From contig JALJCS010000001.1 in assembly GCA_023055355.1 (NCBI GenBank), positions 103,543,881-103,607,880 of the forward strand: DNA of 64,000 nucleotides. The letters are read 5' to 3'. This DNA is from Agelaius tricolor (Eukaryota > Chordata > Aves > Passeriformes > Icteridae). The notes beneath the pieces are model-generated. The model was not told the DNA's origin, did no database searches, and was given only the letters and a program-made list of their open reading frames with translations. Numbering within the stretch: the stretch's first letter is position 1; each line of letters begins with the position of its first letter. Made by a program: the position numbers and the translations under genes. Of this stretch, positions 10,691 through 24,379 are shown one piece after another.

Positions 10691-13600
10691 GAAAGTAATA
10701 ATGAGTGAAGAAAAAAAGGTATTTTTAATCTCTATGGATTTATTGAATCCCAAAACTCTTTTATTAAAAGTGTTCTTAAATATATCTCTGCATTTTTTTA
10801 ATTTGTGGTTTAGGATTATTATTTAAAATGCATTTCTTTTAAATGAGAATATTCTTTTTCTCCATGTTTAACCCCAATTGGTGGTATCTTCTTATTGCTA
10901 TGAAAACAAAAGGTTCAGTCAGATCTTCAACAGCAGATATTTTGTTGCATAGGTACTTAATGAATGGGATATTTGATTACAAAGGGATAAGTAACCTCTC
11001 TGTAGCCTACAATTAACGTTTAACTTGATATGGTCAATAAGCCAAACGAAGGGAGAGTAAACTGAATAAAGAGGATTTTTCTCTCATTAGGGGTTCATCA
11101 CACACATATGCTAGTGAAGCATACTGTTGTGATTGGTGATTTTGTTTGCACATTCCTATTAAGCTTTCATCTTGGTCAAAAAGAAATAAAAGAAATAAAA
11201 GAACTCACTCTCTGGAGAAAAACAATATTTTAATCCATTCAGATTTCAAGTGTGTGAAGATAATTTATAACAGTCAAGTACATTATTAGGCAATAATGAT
11301 ATCTCAGGAAGTTAGTCACTCAGTTCTTACTAAAATCCTGTGAGACTGGAGTGCCTAATTCCCTCACAGGCTTTCTAGTTTTAATGAGTTCTTGCTTACA
11401 CACAGACACAGCAAATGGTATTTGTTATATCCTTTTCATGCAAATATAAAGGAAACCCTAGGTGATATAGTCTCATTCAAAATATATATAAAATATCTGT
11501 TTTAAGCAGTTATGCACTTCAAAGTCAGCTTCACTGTGCCTTTTTCTTGGTGCACAGAATTTCTCAAAGCTGTTTATCATAAACATAGCAATAAAATGAG
11601 AATGGTCTCCATGTTAAGGTTTGAGGCTTGGGAAATACATGCTGAATTTCTTTTAGTGCTGCCAGATTCCTGCATTACCTTGGCCATATCATTTATATCA
11701 TAGCACTAAAGACCAAACACTTTCCTCAGCTGAAAGAGAAATTTGAGTTTGCAAGATTAGCTTTTTCTTGGTTTTGAGGCTGATTATTCCTGCTGTGAGC
11801 ACAATTCTAAGAGAAAATTAAAACAGACGAAAGCCAAAACTGCTAATTACATGAAACCCTAGATGACAGTATCAGGCAAATGTACAATAATATATGGCAT
11901 TATTCTGTTATGAAGAATTCTGTAAATACACTTTTTCCTGGTTCGTCTCTCTGGTTCTTTTCTCCATATTTGTTTTCACTTTTTTTTTTTTTAACTCTCT
12001 CCAAAATTTCATATTGTTTGTTGCAGAAGTCCCTAGGATGGATTCTTACCCAGGATGTGATTGGAATCACACCATGATAAGGGATCTATTTTATATACTG
12101 GACCTTTCATGCAAGAGATATAGAAAAAGTCTATACCATCAATTCTCTAAATATCCAAACATTATATATATATTGAAGAAAAAGTACAAAACTGCCACTT
12201 TTTATTATTTTTAAAGTTCACCATCGCTAGACTTTCCATTGAGGCCATGATTCTGAAGATAGGATGCAACACTAGGCCAAGACTCACAATCAGCAAATGA
12301 TCATAAAATTTTTGACCACTGGCACTTTTTCATTCTGTCACGACCATGTGCTGGCTCTTTTAGAGAAGATCTCAGAAGCTCTGAGGAAAATGAGGGTCCC
12401 TTTCTTCCTGCAGTGATGGCTGCTTTGTGAGCTGAATTTTCTCATTGCAACTGTTACGTATGTATGTTCAACACTGTTTTTACTGTGCTTTTGTCTGTGA
12501 AACAGGTCTTGTCTCAGAGCTTCTGAAAATGAATGTGTGCCCAAATTACAAATCACCTCTCTGCTGTTCTGAGCCATACTTGTCCTGGATACCACTCCAA
12601 GATAAAAGTGTTTGCTTAAGCCACATCAGCCTGTTTGTTTAAAGGAAACCAAGAGTACTGTTTTAACAAAATGGATATCTGCTATATACAGTGGACATGG
12701 CCTAAAATGGCAATGTGCTGCCTGATATTAAAGAAGTAAAGGAGCTGGGTAATAGAACTCAGTTTGTGGATTGCTGCTTTGTTTCTTTGGATCTGCTGAA
12801 GGTGTCCTGTGGTTTCTGAATTCAAGAAATATTTGACGTCTAATGATTCAGCCAGAGTGAGTGTGAGGTCTAAACCACTACCTTCATGGTTATGGACATT
12901 ATTGCTTATTCACAGCTTTAAATGTGGTTTCATTCACTGAAAGGAATGCAGAAATCCTGTGCTTTTCTCTATTCCCATCTTCTATTTCCTTTCATTTCCA
13001 TTAAGTATTAAAACAGTTTTAAGCTTCCTCTTTTGAGATCCCTCTTTAACTTTTTCTTTTTTCTGTTAGGGGAGGACTAAGCGTAAGATCACACACAAAT
13101 CTTTAAAGAGAAAAGCTCCAGTTGTGGAACTTGTTGCTAATACTGTCTTCACTTCTTCTATCTGAAAAGGAGATCTATCAGGTGATCTAAGGGCAGGCTA
13201 CTCTGGCTTAATCTGTGGCTGTGTTGAGCTGGTCTATGTTGAATTGTGTTTGCAGCAGAGGTTATTGTGTCCCTTGGGAAGAGACAGACATGAAAATGAA
13301 TTCATTTTATGTAAAAGTTAGAGAGGAAGATTCCACAGGATGGATTTTTCTGTGTTCTTAAAACTGATCTAAGACCAAAAGGAAATAGATTTATTATTTA
13401 TTTATAGTAGTAGTTAATATTAAGAGAATGTGTAATTGTAATATATTACAATATAATTTCAATAATATATTTTAGCACTTTAATTCTAACAAAATATAAG
13501 CACGTATCTACAAGAAACTATCAGAATGCAAACCAATTTTTTGCTCATTTTCAGTAACATATTACATTCTATTTTTATCGTCCTTTTATTTTTTTTAAGT

Positions 13601-15219
13601 TTGTGCTGTATAGCAAACAAAGGAATGAAAAAGTTTGGGTTTTTTCCTACTTTTCAACACTGCAAACTAAATCTGGAACATGAAAGTGAAGATAAAAGCT
13701 CCTTTTTTTTTTTCATACCCCATCCCCAACAATAAATATTATGAAGGGCAAAAGCAGTCTTAGATTACAGTATTGGCTTTCTCTTGTTTTATGAAATCTA
13801 CTTTGGCCTTCTAGTTTAAGTCTGTGCCTTCAATGGGGCTCCACAGATGTATGTATCTATGAGCCTAATTTGTACACTCAAGCTGAAGAGTGAACCTGCC
13901 ACAGGAATTTAATGCTGTGGATTGATGAGCAAGAAAAAAAAGTCCCTTTCTTAGAGCTCTCTCCTTCTGTGGGACTGTCACCAGTAAAAAGTAAAAGCTA
14001 GTCTCCGTCAGTGAAAGGATATTATACTGAATACAACCAGGAAAAGCCAGTATGCTGAATATAATAGGGGCATTTTTAGTTGGAAACATTAGAGTTGCAG
14101 TTTAGGCTTTCAATTCCGTGTGGGTCAATAGCAGTAATTAATTCTGTTCCATTACATTCTTATACTGGTTTGCTCACCATAATACCTGAGTGCATAATAT
14201 TTGTGTTGCATGGTGGAATTGTGCTGGTGTGTTATATTTCACAGCTTAACATTACTGCATGCATTGAACAATGCACTTTTCCCTTTTTTAAAACCATTTA
14301 TTTTTAAAGGAATGTGCCGACACATTGAGCCAAAGTGCAATTTCAATTAGATAATATAGGGTGAAGAATCAACTTTATACTCAGTGAGGACATGAGGGAG
14401 ACTTCTAATGGCCCTGAGTTTCTGTGAGGGTTCACAGTTTCAAGCCAGCTTTCAAAAAAACTTTCCTTCTCCTTCAGATGAATTTCACCCTCTGTGGGTC
14501 TGTGCAGGAAAGGCACAGTTCTCAGCTATTGTCTCCACAGCAGAGCTTAGTTAATCTTCTAGCCAGACTGGTTCCAGGTCATTGAGTGCCTGAGAGAGAT
14601 AGGGTCTGTGACACTGGCCATGATTGAAGCCAGAGGCAGCTTTAGGCAGGGAGGCAATCAGGGGTAAAAGCAAGCAAATGGAGTTTGCCCACATTCATTG
14701 TCAGCAATACAGACCTTACCCACTTTTTGCTGCTTTGCCTGAAAGACAAAACAAACTGATTTCACCACATTTCAAACCCCATTTCACCACAGGTTTTTAG
14801 TCTAATTCTACTGGGCAAAAGCCAGAGGCCTCAGTGGAAAATAAATGACAGCTTCACTGATAAAATTACAAATGAGAAAATTACCCTGCTCTACACCCTG
14901 CAGCTCCTTTTTCCTCTTCTGTATCTTCTCTTTTCCTTTCCAATCAACAACAGCACCAAAGGCTAGCAACACACTGTGGCTTGCAAAGATTGCTGCACAC
15001 TGGCTGCCTCTCCAGCAAAGTGAAGTGTGCTGCAGGCATGCCTGGATGGCTGGTACATGCTCCAGAATTTGCCCTGTTGACATCATGGGATTGAAAAGGC
15101 TCTGCTGTGGCCAAGGTGAAGGGGGAACTGAACAGAGATAAAGCATTTCAATTTACATAAGACCTTTTACTATTGGGTCCTGACAACATATCAAAAACCT
15201 TAACTGCCATGTGATTTTG
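10691..15219. other. Unique noncoding DNA
   Basis: No gene is recognised. A perfect 14-bp inverted repeat joins TCAGAAGCTCTGAG (12372-12385) to CTCAGAGCTTCTGA (12513-12526). The interval 14380-15146 is a little GC-richer and therefore carries overlapping frames on both strands (14808-15146 minus, 14845-15141 plus). Neither has a recognisable domain. Confidence 0.55.
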
Positions 15220-15400
15220 AGATTAATTAAAAGCTTTTAATTTACACAGGATGTCAATAACTCAAAATGTTTAATGTTTGCTCTTCATTTAGGGCATTGT
15301 AATTTTCCCTGTTACTATAAGGTGCACAATAATTTCTTTAAATATTGCATTTATTAGTGGCATGCAAGGGCAATTACTTGCCATGATTTAGGATTTGAAA
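15220..15400. other. Candidate conserved noncoding element
   Basis: This is an AT-rich, non-repetitive stretch without low-complexity runs. It has word use typical of vertebrate enhancers: TTAATTAAAAG just upstream at about 15224, TATTGCATTTATTAG near 15344, and a short inverted pair GCAAG...CTTGC near 15366-15383. The call rests only on sequence texture and is a guess that needs cross-species alignment. Confidence 0.2.
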
Positions 15401-18400
15401 TCAGTAGAATAGGATTGAGTTGCCTATAAATATTTGAAAACACACAGGTAAAAGTAAAAGAACTAGTAAGTATTACATAAGTAAAGAACAAGTCTGAAGG
15501 AAGAAGATTTAAAGAATATGTAGGAGAGAAAGAAAGGCTGGAATTAAATGGAATTCAGACTAATTTACAATAACATACTTTTGGTGACTGCAAATTATGA
15601 AATGGAAGGACTTTATCACTATTACAGATTGCTAGAAAGAGAAGTATGCCATTCCCTTGCTTTGTAATCTTATTTTGTGGTCTCATCTACTTTATTATAT
15701 ATAAAAATTATAGAAAATTATGGATGATATATATGTCTTACTGCAACAAATATATAGAAACTTAACACTGAGAGGCTTGAAAAACAACAACAACCCAAAC
15801 CCAAATCCCATATCAAGGAAAAATACAAAATTTAGTGCAGAGTTTAAATGGCTTCTGTTTTATCTGAGTACTTTTTTCTTTTGCTCCTAATTTGCATAAC
15901 CCCAAACTCATATTTTGATTCCCACTACAATATAGTGAGGAGCAGGCAAGCAGGTGTCATTAGAGAATCCAGAGCTTCAGTCCATAAAATTTATGTCTGG
16001 CTTTTCAGGAAACTCAGATTCTGAACTCAGTGTTCAGGTCAATACTGGCTTCTCCAGGACCTCTGCTATCGACTCATCAAAACAAGATGGTTCAGGTTAT
16101 GCTGTGCAGGCACTGTTAGAAGTCGACTGAGAGCTCTGTGAGTCTCTAAGGGTCTTTGATTCAAATATTTGTCCAGCTGGGTGTCATGAGGGAGCTATGT
16201 GACCACACATTCTCCAATATGCATGCTCATACTTTCTGGTTCAACCAGCTTGGAAAACAAACACAGAAATAGCTCTTGGAACTGCTGCCCCTTGGCTTCT
16301 CTGAAGATATTTAGCCCTTGTCTTCATGTCCTCCAACACAAAAACTTTTAGCACTGTTTAAATATTGTGAGAAATTCCCATTTCTGAGAAGAGCAAGATA
16401 CATGCTTATCTTTCTTAGCACCAGTGAGCCCATTCAGATTTGCTGCCCTGCAGTAGTGAAGCACGCTGCTCTCATGGAATGCTAAAAGGTGTTTGACAAG
16501 CTGCACGTCAGTTAAGCCCATAATTTTAAACACTCTCTATATTCACCTTTAATGTCAAACCTTTTTGTTATTAAAGGTTAAATATACTTTAATATTAGTG
16601 TTTGTATCACATCAGCAAAAAAAGTAAAAACAATGGATCAGATACAGAGCAACACACTAAAGGCAGGATAGGATGCACTAGTGATATTATTTAATATTTA
16701 TACTATTTGATAACAGCTATTTCCTCCACTGGAAATGTGGATAAGGAGACCAGTGATAACATTCACTGCTCTACAGGAGAAGGCTTTTGGTACAGTTTAT
16801 AAATCATATTGTGCTGTTTGGGGAGTCCTAAAAGTACTATATTGAAAGCCTATAATGCATTAGAAGCCTTTCAGTTTTATGTATGTAATGTTTCTTCTTG
16901 GTCTGCTCTGATGTGGAAAATAGGAAGCACAAACTTACTCATTTTGAGTGTTTTTAGACTGAGATTCTATTGCTAAAGGTACAATTTTATTGTTTTATTT
17001 GCAATAGAGGACAAATGTGTTCAATGAGAGTAAAGTAACAAACAGCCGTTCAAACTCAGTGCTCAAGAAATATGGTTCTGTCTTGTTAGTTATGGAGGTC
17101 ACGTTGCTTGTTTCCTGTATCTTTGCATGTTTTACCCCATCAACAGATATGAAAACAAAAGAAAGGGATTAAAAAAAGTGAATAAGAATGGGGAAAAATA
17201 ATACAGAAAACTGGAACTAACAAATAAAGTTTGCTTCATACTGAATCTGTGCCATTTTAAGATTCAGTTTTTTAACCCATAGTATTGGTCTCTTCAAAAG
17301 AGTGAAATACTTTATCTTCTTGACAGAACAAATTGAGTGGAAAATTACATAAACCCCTCAGCAGATGTTCTTTCCCACATTGTTTGGGAATTTATCCCTG
17401 TTACACAGTTCTTCTAAGGCCCATGCCAATCTGAATGGGGACATTAGCAAACTTGAAGATATGTTTAGGTGAGCATTATGCAAATATTCTCTTACCATCT
17501 CCTTATTATTTTTCGGTCCCAGTCAACTTCAGCATGGTATTTTATTTTTCTATCAAGAATATCGCTGTGTAGGTGCTAGACATATCATATCTCCATTGCA
17601 AATCCAATAAATGAGAACCTGTTTTTTTTCACTGAAGCAAAAGCCAAAGTCCAGACCTCTATAAATTCAGTTTGCTATAATGAATGGGTCTTGGAGTCAA
17701 AGTTGTCAGGCAACAAACAACAGGAAAAAAATAACCCAATTCAAGTTCCTACTGCCTGCAACATATCTATAGCTGCATAGCATACTAATTTCTGCAAATC
17801 AGATGGTATCTTCAAAATTATAATGCACACCAGCAAGTTAAGCATCTGTATAACAATAAGATTTGTCATCCATCATTCAGTGAACAGCATAAGGCAACTT
17901 ACTGTCATCTAGTGCCAAGTGACATCCATCTAAATTGTCCGCCTGTCCATCTGACTCTACACTTTGCTACAATCATTAATCCAACCCTTTTTTTTAATTA
18001 TTATTGCTGTTTTTTGATGTTCTACTACAGCATACACAAAGTTTGTGAATGAAAACAAGGGCATTTTATAACTAATGCACAAGGAAAACCTCTTCAATAA
18101 ATATCCATTATCCCTGTTTATTCTTTAGCAAATATAGTGAATATTGCCAATGAAAGTCCCAGTGGAATAGTGAGAGAGATTTACAGCCCAAGCTGAGGAA
18201 GATACATCTGCAGCTGAGAAGTGCATGAAGAGACTCTAGGAATCTGGGGATAAATCAACAATTCCATGCTCTGGGGTGCATTCACAAAGAAATTAAAGAC
18301 TACCTGCAGAGAGAAACGTCTCTGCTGTTTTCCCTGTATTTCCTTGCTCCTAAAAATACATCGAGAATTGGGACAGTGGAAAAAAGAGACTGAAGAATAG

Positions 18401-20702
18401 TAACAGAGATGAACAGTAGTGGAAGTTTTCTCCACTGGGATTAATTAATTAGTCTTCCTTGGCCTAGGAAGAATGGCATAAAGCAGATTCATTGGATCTG
18501 AGAATTGGACAGAGCCGGATGTTTTTAAATAGAAGCAGCAATTTACACAGGAGAATACTCAGGAGAAACGTGAATTCCTTTTATAACAGATAAATGCTGT
18601 TTGTGGTGTTTCCAGTAACAGAGCTAAAGGAGATGATTTTGGAAATGAAGCATTACTGCAGTGACTGGTGGCTGCTCCTTGATGATTCCTGGAACATTAT
18701 CATGGTGAGGTGAGTTTGCCAGCAAAAACTTGGTGCAAAACTCAGTAACACCACTACATGAAAAGGATATTTTCAATAGTATCAGGATGAATCTAGGGAA
18801 CAAGAAATAAATTCCTATTTAATTAACTGTAAGTAAGAATAGTTATCATGATCTTAAACTGATATTATTAGAGAGAAAAACAGAAGACATATACTATGTT
18901 ACAAGGAATAGCAAAAGCTAATAAATAAATAAATCATTATATACAGAGATCTCAGACCTCAACTAGTAGTTATTGCTCTAAGTTTTTCCAGCATAGCTGT
19001 ATGGATCATTATTCTCTCCTAGGGCCTAACTATAGGGAGCTGTGTTAATACAGCTCTGTTTTTTACATTGTGGAATCACTACACAAAGTGATTACAAAGT
19101 GTTAACCCATCAGTGGTGAATCTAATGCAAGCGTTTTCCATTTTCCCATCCCTCTTCCTCCATCATCAGCCCATGCAGACCACAGGCCCCTCTGCTTCTC
19201 TGCGACCTCAGACAAGAGGTCCTGGAGAAACACTTCTGGAGGCTGATGATACAACCCCTGAATAGTCACAGATCTGGTTAAAATGGTTTGTGAGAATGTA
19301 GTCAAACCATTTTTAGTAGTGATATGCTAAAAGGAATTTCTCACTGACTCCTGATCTGGGGATCCCTCTACCTTAAGACCAAGAGGGTTGAAAATAGTAA
19401 GGAGGAAATGGTAAGATTTTGCCACAATCTTCCCAGTCCATAATGCTGAAAAAGCCAAAAAATTAATTTCAAAAACTATGGTAGAGTTTTGCTAGCATCT
19501 CACATGCCACTTAATTAACAGAATGCAACAAGTTGACAGATAAATGTAGATGATGCATCTCTCTTTTTATTAGCAGAAGTTAATTAGTAAGTGTTCTATT
19601 TATGGCCCTTGTACTGGAACAAGTAAAAGCTCCAAGTTTTCAAAACTGTCCTAAGTTCAAAAGTCACCCACTCAGATATGCAAAAGGATACATGATTCTT
19701 CTTTGCTTCCTGCAAAAGTGAAAAAAAATCTAGGTAACTTGGTTGCTAAATCCTTTCCAATTTACACACTTAAGTTGGATCCACAAAAGCACTTGTGCTG
19801 AGTACTGCTCCTTTAGCTTTCCTTATACAGCTGTTTGTGTTCCTCTCTCCCAGCTGAAGAGACAATTCAGTTTGATACTAGGGTCAGCATAAAACATATG
19901 GAAAGGTTTAGCCTCTTGGGAGACAATGGGGAGCATGCCAAGAGATGTCTGCAATAATGGATAGAAGATGCCATGGGAACAGCGTGTCATACGTGTATGC
20001 TAAGGCTGCAAAAGGTAGCACAGCCAGCTTTCATGATTCTAAGATATTTCTGTAAACTTCCCTATTAAATACAAGAAGATATGATCATTGATGATTTCCT
20101 AATCCTTAGCCCCTGATCTAGCCTAGACAGTAGACTATATGGACATGCTCATGTAGCCTTTGTCTGGCCCACCAAGAAGATCCACTGAAATGGATGGCTT
20201 CTCCCACAGTAATTCAAAGGTTTTATTATTTTATTATTCAAGAACAAAATATACCACTTTTGCAGTCTAAGGATGGAAGTGGATTTTGACACTAAAATAA
20301 TTTTATGGACTTAACTCAGAGCATTTTAGTGCATTGTTTGACATCCATGACCAAAGGTCTGTAAGGAAAATTTATGTTTCTATACTATGTTATTGTGTTT
20401 TTAAGTATGGACATGGAAAGAGCAAGATAAACTCCAAGAATGCTATGACAAAAAATAATGTCGGACTTTGGCCTGGAGCTTTTATCCTTTTTCTAACCCA
20501 AAATTTATGTTGAAAAAGCTATCAAAAAAGTAAAAATTCTGGGCCCAGATTGCACTAAATGAAATGTGTACAGGTGAGTTTTGACTCATTATTCAGTTCC
20601 TGAAATAAAAGCAATAAAAATAATAATTACCTGTATTCTATATATTGGATACTCAGATGGACAACTGAACTCTGTGGCTTCCAAAAAGATGCCAATTTTC
20701 AT
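15401..20702. other. Unique noncoding DNA
   Basis: No gene is recognised. Short simple repeats include ACAACAACAAC at about 15784 and an AATAAATAAATAAAT run near 18919-18934. A candidate isolated exon at 18616-18709 is listed separately. Confidence 0.55.
18616..18709 (+). other. Candidate isolated exon (splice-site pair only)
   Basis: An acceptor-like TGTTTCCAG ends at 18615 and a consensus donor, GAG then GTGAGT, starts at 18710. The 94 bp between contain one open frame (phase 2 entry) that includes residues such as KHYCSDWW and runs through to the donor. I do not recognise the peptide. The polypyrimidine tract is weak because it contains several G residues. No partner exon is evident nearby, so this may be a chance splice-site pair. 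Confidence 0.15.
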
Positions 20703-20816
20703 TTCCTTCCTTCCTTCCTTCCTTCCTTCCTTCCTTCCTTCCTTCCTTCCTTCCTTCCTTCCTTCCTTCCTTCCTTCCTTCCTTCCTTCCTTCCTTCCTT
20801 CCTTCCTTCCTTCCTT
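20703..20816. repeat. (TTCC)n microsatellite, about 28 copies
   Basis: An essentially uninterrupted tetranucleotide tract: pyrimidine-only on the plus strand, GGAA on the minus strand. It creates two artefactual frames (20581-20925 plus, read as repeated LPSF; 20589-20897 minus, read as repeated EGRK). The purity suggests a young, length-variable locus. GGAA arrays can bind ETS-family factors, and such mirror-repeat tracts can form triplex DNA. Confidence 0.98.
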
Positions 20817-22806
20817 TTTTATTAAAATAGATCTTATTCTAGCCAAAGGAACCATTGATTGCAATGTGAAAATACTCATAGTGGATGAGGTTTTCAATCA
20901 TATGTCTCCTTTAAAATACATTTAGATCTCTTAGAAATCTAAACCTGGCAAAATTCTTTCAAAATGAGCTTCAGGTCATATAGGTGTGTTTCTAGAATTC
21001 TATATTATACTCAGAATATGCTCTCTATCTGTTCTGTAATAAACACTCAGTTTTTTGGCCTGCTTTAATATTCAGCATCCCTGAGGTTAGAAGATTATAT
21101 GCAAATTATAGCATAATTCCTCTTCATATTTCCAACACAGCCTGTCAATAAATCAGGTTTAAACAACTCCCAGTCCTGTAAAATAAGACATCATTTGTGA
21201 GGTCGCCAGTTGTGTTTTGGATATTTATTATAAAATACTTGTGGCATGCAACATTAGAAATTAGTTTTTGGTGTATAATAAGAAGCAAAAATTCTATCCC
21301 CCATAATGTGGGACAAATTAATATTTCAATAAACTTTAATATGTGTTGATAGAGATAGGAACTCCAAATCAGTAGTATGATGATATGCTCCAATTAATGC
21401 ATATCCCTAAATAACTTTAGGTTTACCTACTATGAATACTACTTGAATGCTCTAGTTTATCTGCTTCTTTACAGAAGCATCTTTAAATCATCCCTTGACA
21501 GCTAATTGTTTGAACTCCCTCTAGACCTCTCTGTAATAAAAAGCAGTAACATCCTGTGGGACATTTGTTTTATCAGCAGCCCTTTAGCTAACACTCAGGA
21601 TGAAATTCTCCACTGACTCTCTGTTGCAATATAAGACTTTTTCCAGGCACTGATAGAAGAATAGAAACCTTTCTGGTCAGCACACTGCCTCATTGTCTAG
21701 CAGCCCTACAGCTACAACAGCCAGTGCAGTTCTGGAGCTCGTGCTCAGGTCAGCAACAGCCACTTGGTTTAATCCCCCACCTGATAAACACATCTCTATG
21801 TACCACAGTCCTCTGCACCTAAACAGTAACCTCAGATAATTTCTCTGAAACTTTCAAGGAGGAACCTGCTTTTATAATCTACATTCAGCTGTGGGAGTGG
21901 GTAGTCCCAAGTTTTGAACCTGTACACACCCATTAGCACCTTTGTTGGTTTTCAGCAAAGTATTTAACTTTTCTGTCTTGGAAAGTTGCCTTTGGGAGAC
22001 ATTTTTTTAGCAGCTGACCAGCTCACTGTAGAGATACCTTTATTTGTTAATTTTATGTCAATTGACTTTGATGATTGAGCTGCTGGAAGGATAACTGCAA
22101 CTCAGTTGCTGTGTTCTGCACAGTAACATCTTTAACCGCTACTGCTAGATTAAAAAATTTGCATTACAAAACTACTGCTGCAGCCCTTTTGGGATGATGG
22201 TCAGAAGTAGGATATGCTGAAAAGATGTTGGTGGTGAATGTCTCAGATAACCAACCTGTGTAGTGGATGGCACTGTGTATTAGCTCTTTCAGGACACAGT
22301 TCATGATATCCTGAAGTAGGTGTCTGAAACAGGGAAGATAAATTACACTTCTGCTGGGTCTGCAGGGAATCCAGGATGATTAGTCTAAATGTTGATGTCT
22401 CTATTGCAGCTTCATAGAGATAGCAGAGAAGAGTCACACGAAAGGAATGCCTATACAGGAGTAGTTATGCCATCTCTATTGTAATCCAAACATGCAGAAT
22501 TGTCTTCTGTTTATACACCTTTATCTACATCATGGATGTTAGCATAGCAATTTCACCTGGAAACTGCATTTTTATGCTCCATTTGTTATAACTACCCTGA
22601 TAAGCATTCAGTGATTTTTGGCCTGGTTTCCTTGTGAGATGAAATCAAAATGGATATTTTTAAAATAAAAAGCAACACTCTTTTTGCAGTTTCAAAATTA
22701 GCATATTCCTATAGGGTCTGGTGGAAAAAAAACTATATTATTCTGCTGAAAAAAGAACATGTTTCTTGGGTTTATAAAGTTGCCAAGAAGAGACAAGAAA
22801 AAAAAA
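20817..22806. other. Unique noncoding DNA
   Basis: No gene or mobile element is recognised. The interval 21500-22450 is somewhat GC-richer and has several CTGCTG and CAGC words, but no repeat family or coding frame is supported. Confidence 0.5.
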
Positions 22807-22951
22807 TGGAAAGGAAAGGAAAGGAAAGGAAAGGAAAGGAAAGGAAAGGAAAGGAAAGGAAAGGAAAGGAAAGGAAAGGAAAGGAAAGGAAAGGAAAGGA
22901 AAGGAAAGGAAAGGAAAGGAAAGGAAAGGAAAGGAAAGGAAAGGAAAGGAA
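22807..22951. repeat. (GGAAA)n microsatellite, about 28 copies
   Basis: A perfect pentanucleotide tract, purine-only on the plus strand. Because three units equal five codons, the repeat stays open in several frames and produces spurious frames on both strands (22650-22970 and 22759-22956 plus, 22698-23033 minus). The lack of interruptions over more than 140 bp suggests recent expansion. Confidence 0.98.
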
Positions 22952-24379
22952 TCTGAAGGCAGAAAATTAAATCATTGAATAGCCATCTATCAGCTATGGT
23001 ATTCTGGGATATAGTTAGTTGATGTGAAAACACTCATATTGTTCACAAATAATTAGAAGTGTAACTTTGTTCAAAAACTGTGAAAATACACTTTGGTTAT
23101 TTCCACCATTTTATAATGTTCTCTATCTCCTACCTACAGGAGATGAATCCAAGGTAATGATATGACATTTCATTCATATTTCATTGGGTGAGTACATTTT
23201 TTCTACACTTTGGGAGCATGCAGAGTTAGAGAAGCAGCTTCAGATTTGCCTAATCCTGAATCATTCAAAATCAGCTACTGAGGCTGGCCTGGCTTGCATG
23301 CCAGGCTAGATGATCAGGTGGAATAATTTCCTATGAAATATATACCATTTCAGTGTTGCTATTAGTGTCATGGGAACTGCTGTATAGAATCTGATCAGTT
23401 GTTCCTCTGATCTAAGAACAGCCCTAACTGTAACACCAGTTTCTTCAAAGCAAAGTTCAAAAAACACTGTAGTGAGGCCCTATTTAATTATCTGCCTGAT
23501 GAATGGTCCCTTTTTCCTCTTTTTTAAGACTTTGTTTATGCCCGAAGCCCAAAATATTTCAATGTTTTCCAAAAGAGTTGCTTGAGCTGTGTTTTAACAC
23601 TCTTCACTGTAGATCTATATGGTTTTTTTGTTCATACACACATCTAAATTGTTTTAGGAATTCAACCATAACAAAGAGTTCCATAGAATTCTTTTAATCC
23701 AAAATAAACATTTTATCCCATTCCAGCTTTTCTTTCTTACCGTCTCACTGATTGCCATTTGTTCTCTTATTCTGAGAAAAGGGAGGTAGAATTTTAGAAA
23801 ATATCTATTAGAATGCCATTAAACAACAGCAAAATCTTCTTTTGTCAAATGCTATTTATACCACATAATAGTGCATAATTTGCTCTTCTTACAGTCTCTA
23901 TACACTCTCAATTTTATCAGATCCAGAAGAGAACTCCCAGTAAGTGTTATCAGTTTGGAAGAGATTTACACTAATTTAATGGAATATGAAGGAATAAACA
24001 AATTATCTTTTTTTTTTTTTCATTTTATAAATGTCTTTGGTAGAAATAGGTAGAAATTTGAAGAAAAAAGAAAGTTAATATAGGACAGATAATACTACTG
24101 TGGTTAGCTCTATCCTTTCTGGCCTGAATTCTGCCCAGATTCTGCTCTTTTTTGAAGGAGATGGCAGGGTGAATGGAACTCTCGTTTTATCCAAGAAGTC
24201 AGCAGGGAACAATCTTTTAGGAGCAGCAATGGTAGGGGATGGGTCCTGTGCCATTCTAGATAAAATTGCAAAGACATCAGCATGTTCTTCTTTCCTTTTA
24301 TACACAGAGCCATGAGGAGAAACTAGGAATCATCCAGTTCAGTTCAGAGCTTACCCTGTCTGATCACACCCATACACAC
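22952..24379. other. Unique noncoding DNA
   Basis: No gene is recognised. A T-run lies at 24008-24020. Three short frames overlap at 24075-24315 on both strands, in a patch containing GGCCTGAATTCTGCCC (about 24120). That phrase resembles old amniote repeats but is too short to assign. Confidence 0.5.

Noticed and set aside
20581..20925. 114-codon and 102-codon frames across (TTCC)n on both strands
   Set aside because: Produced by a tetranucleotide repeat that never makes a stop; no gene context.
22650..23033. Lys/Glu/Arg/Gly-rich frames and their Phe/Leu/Ser/Pro complement
   Set aside because: Direct translation of the (GGAAA)n tract, open on both strands.
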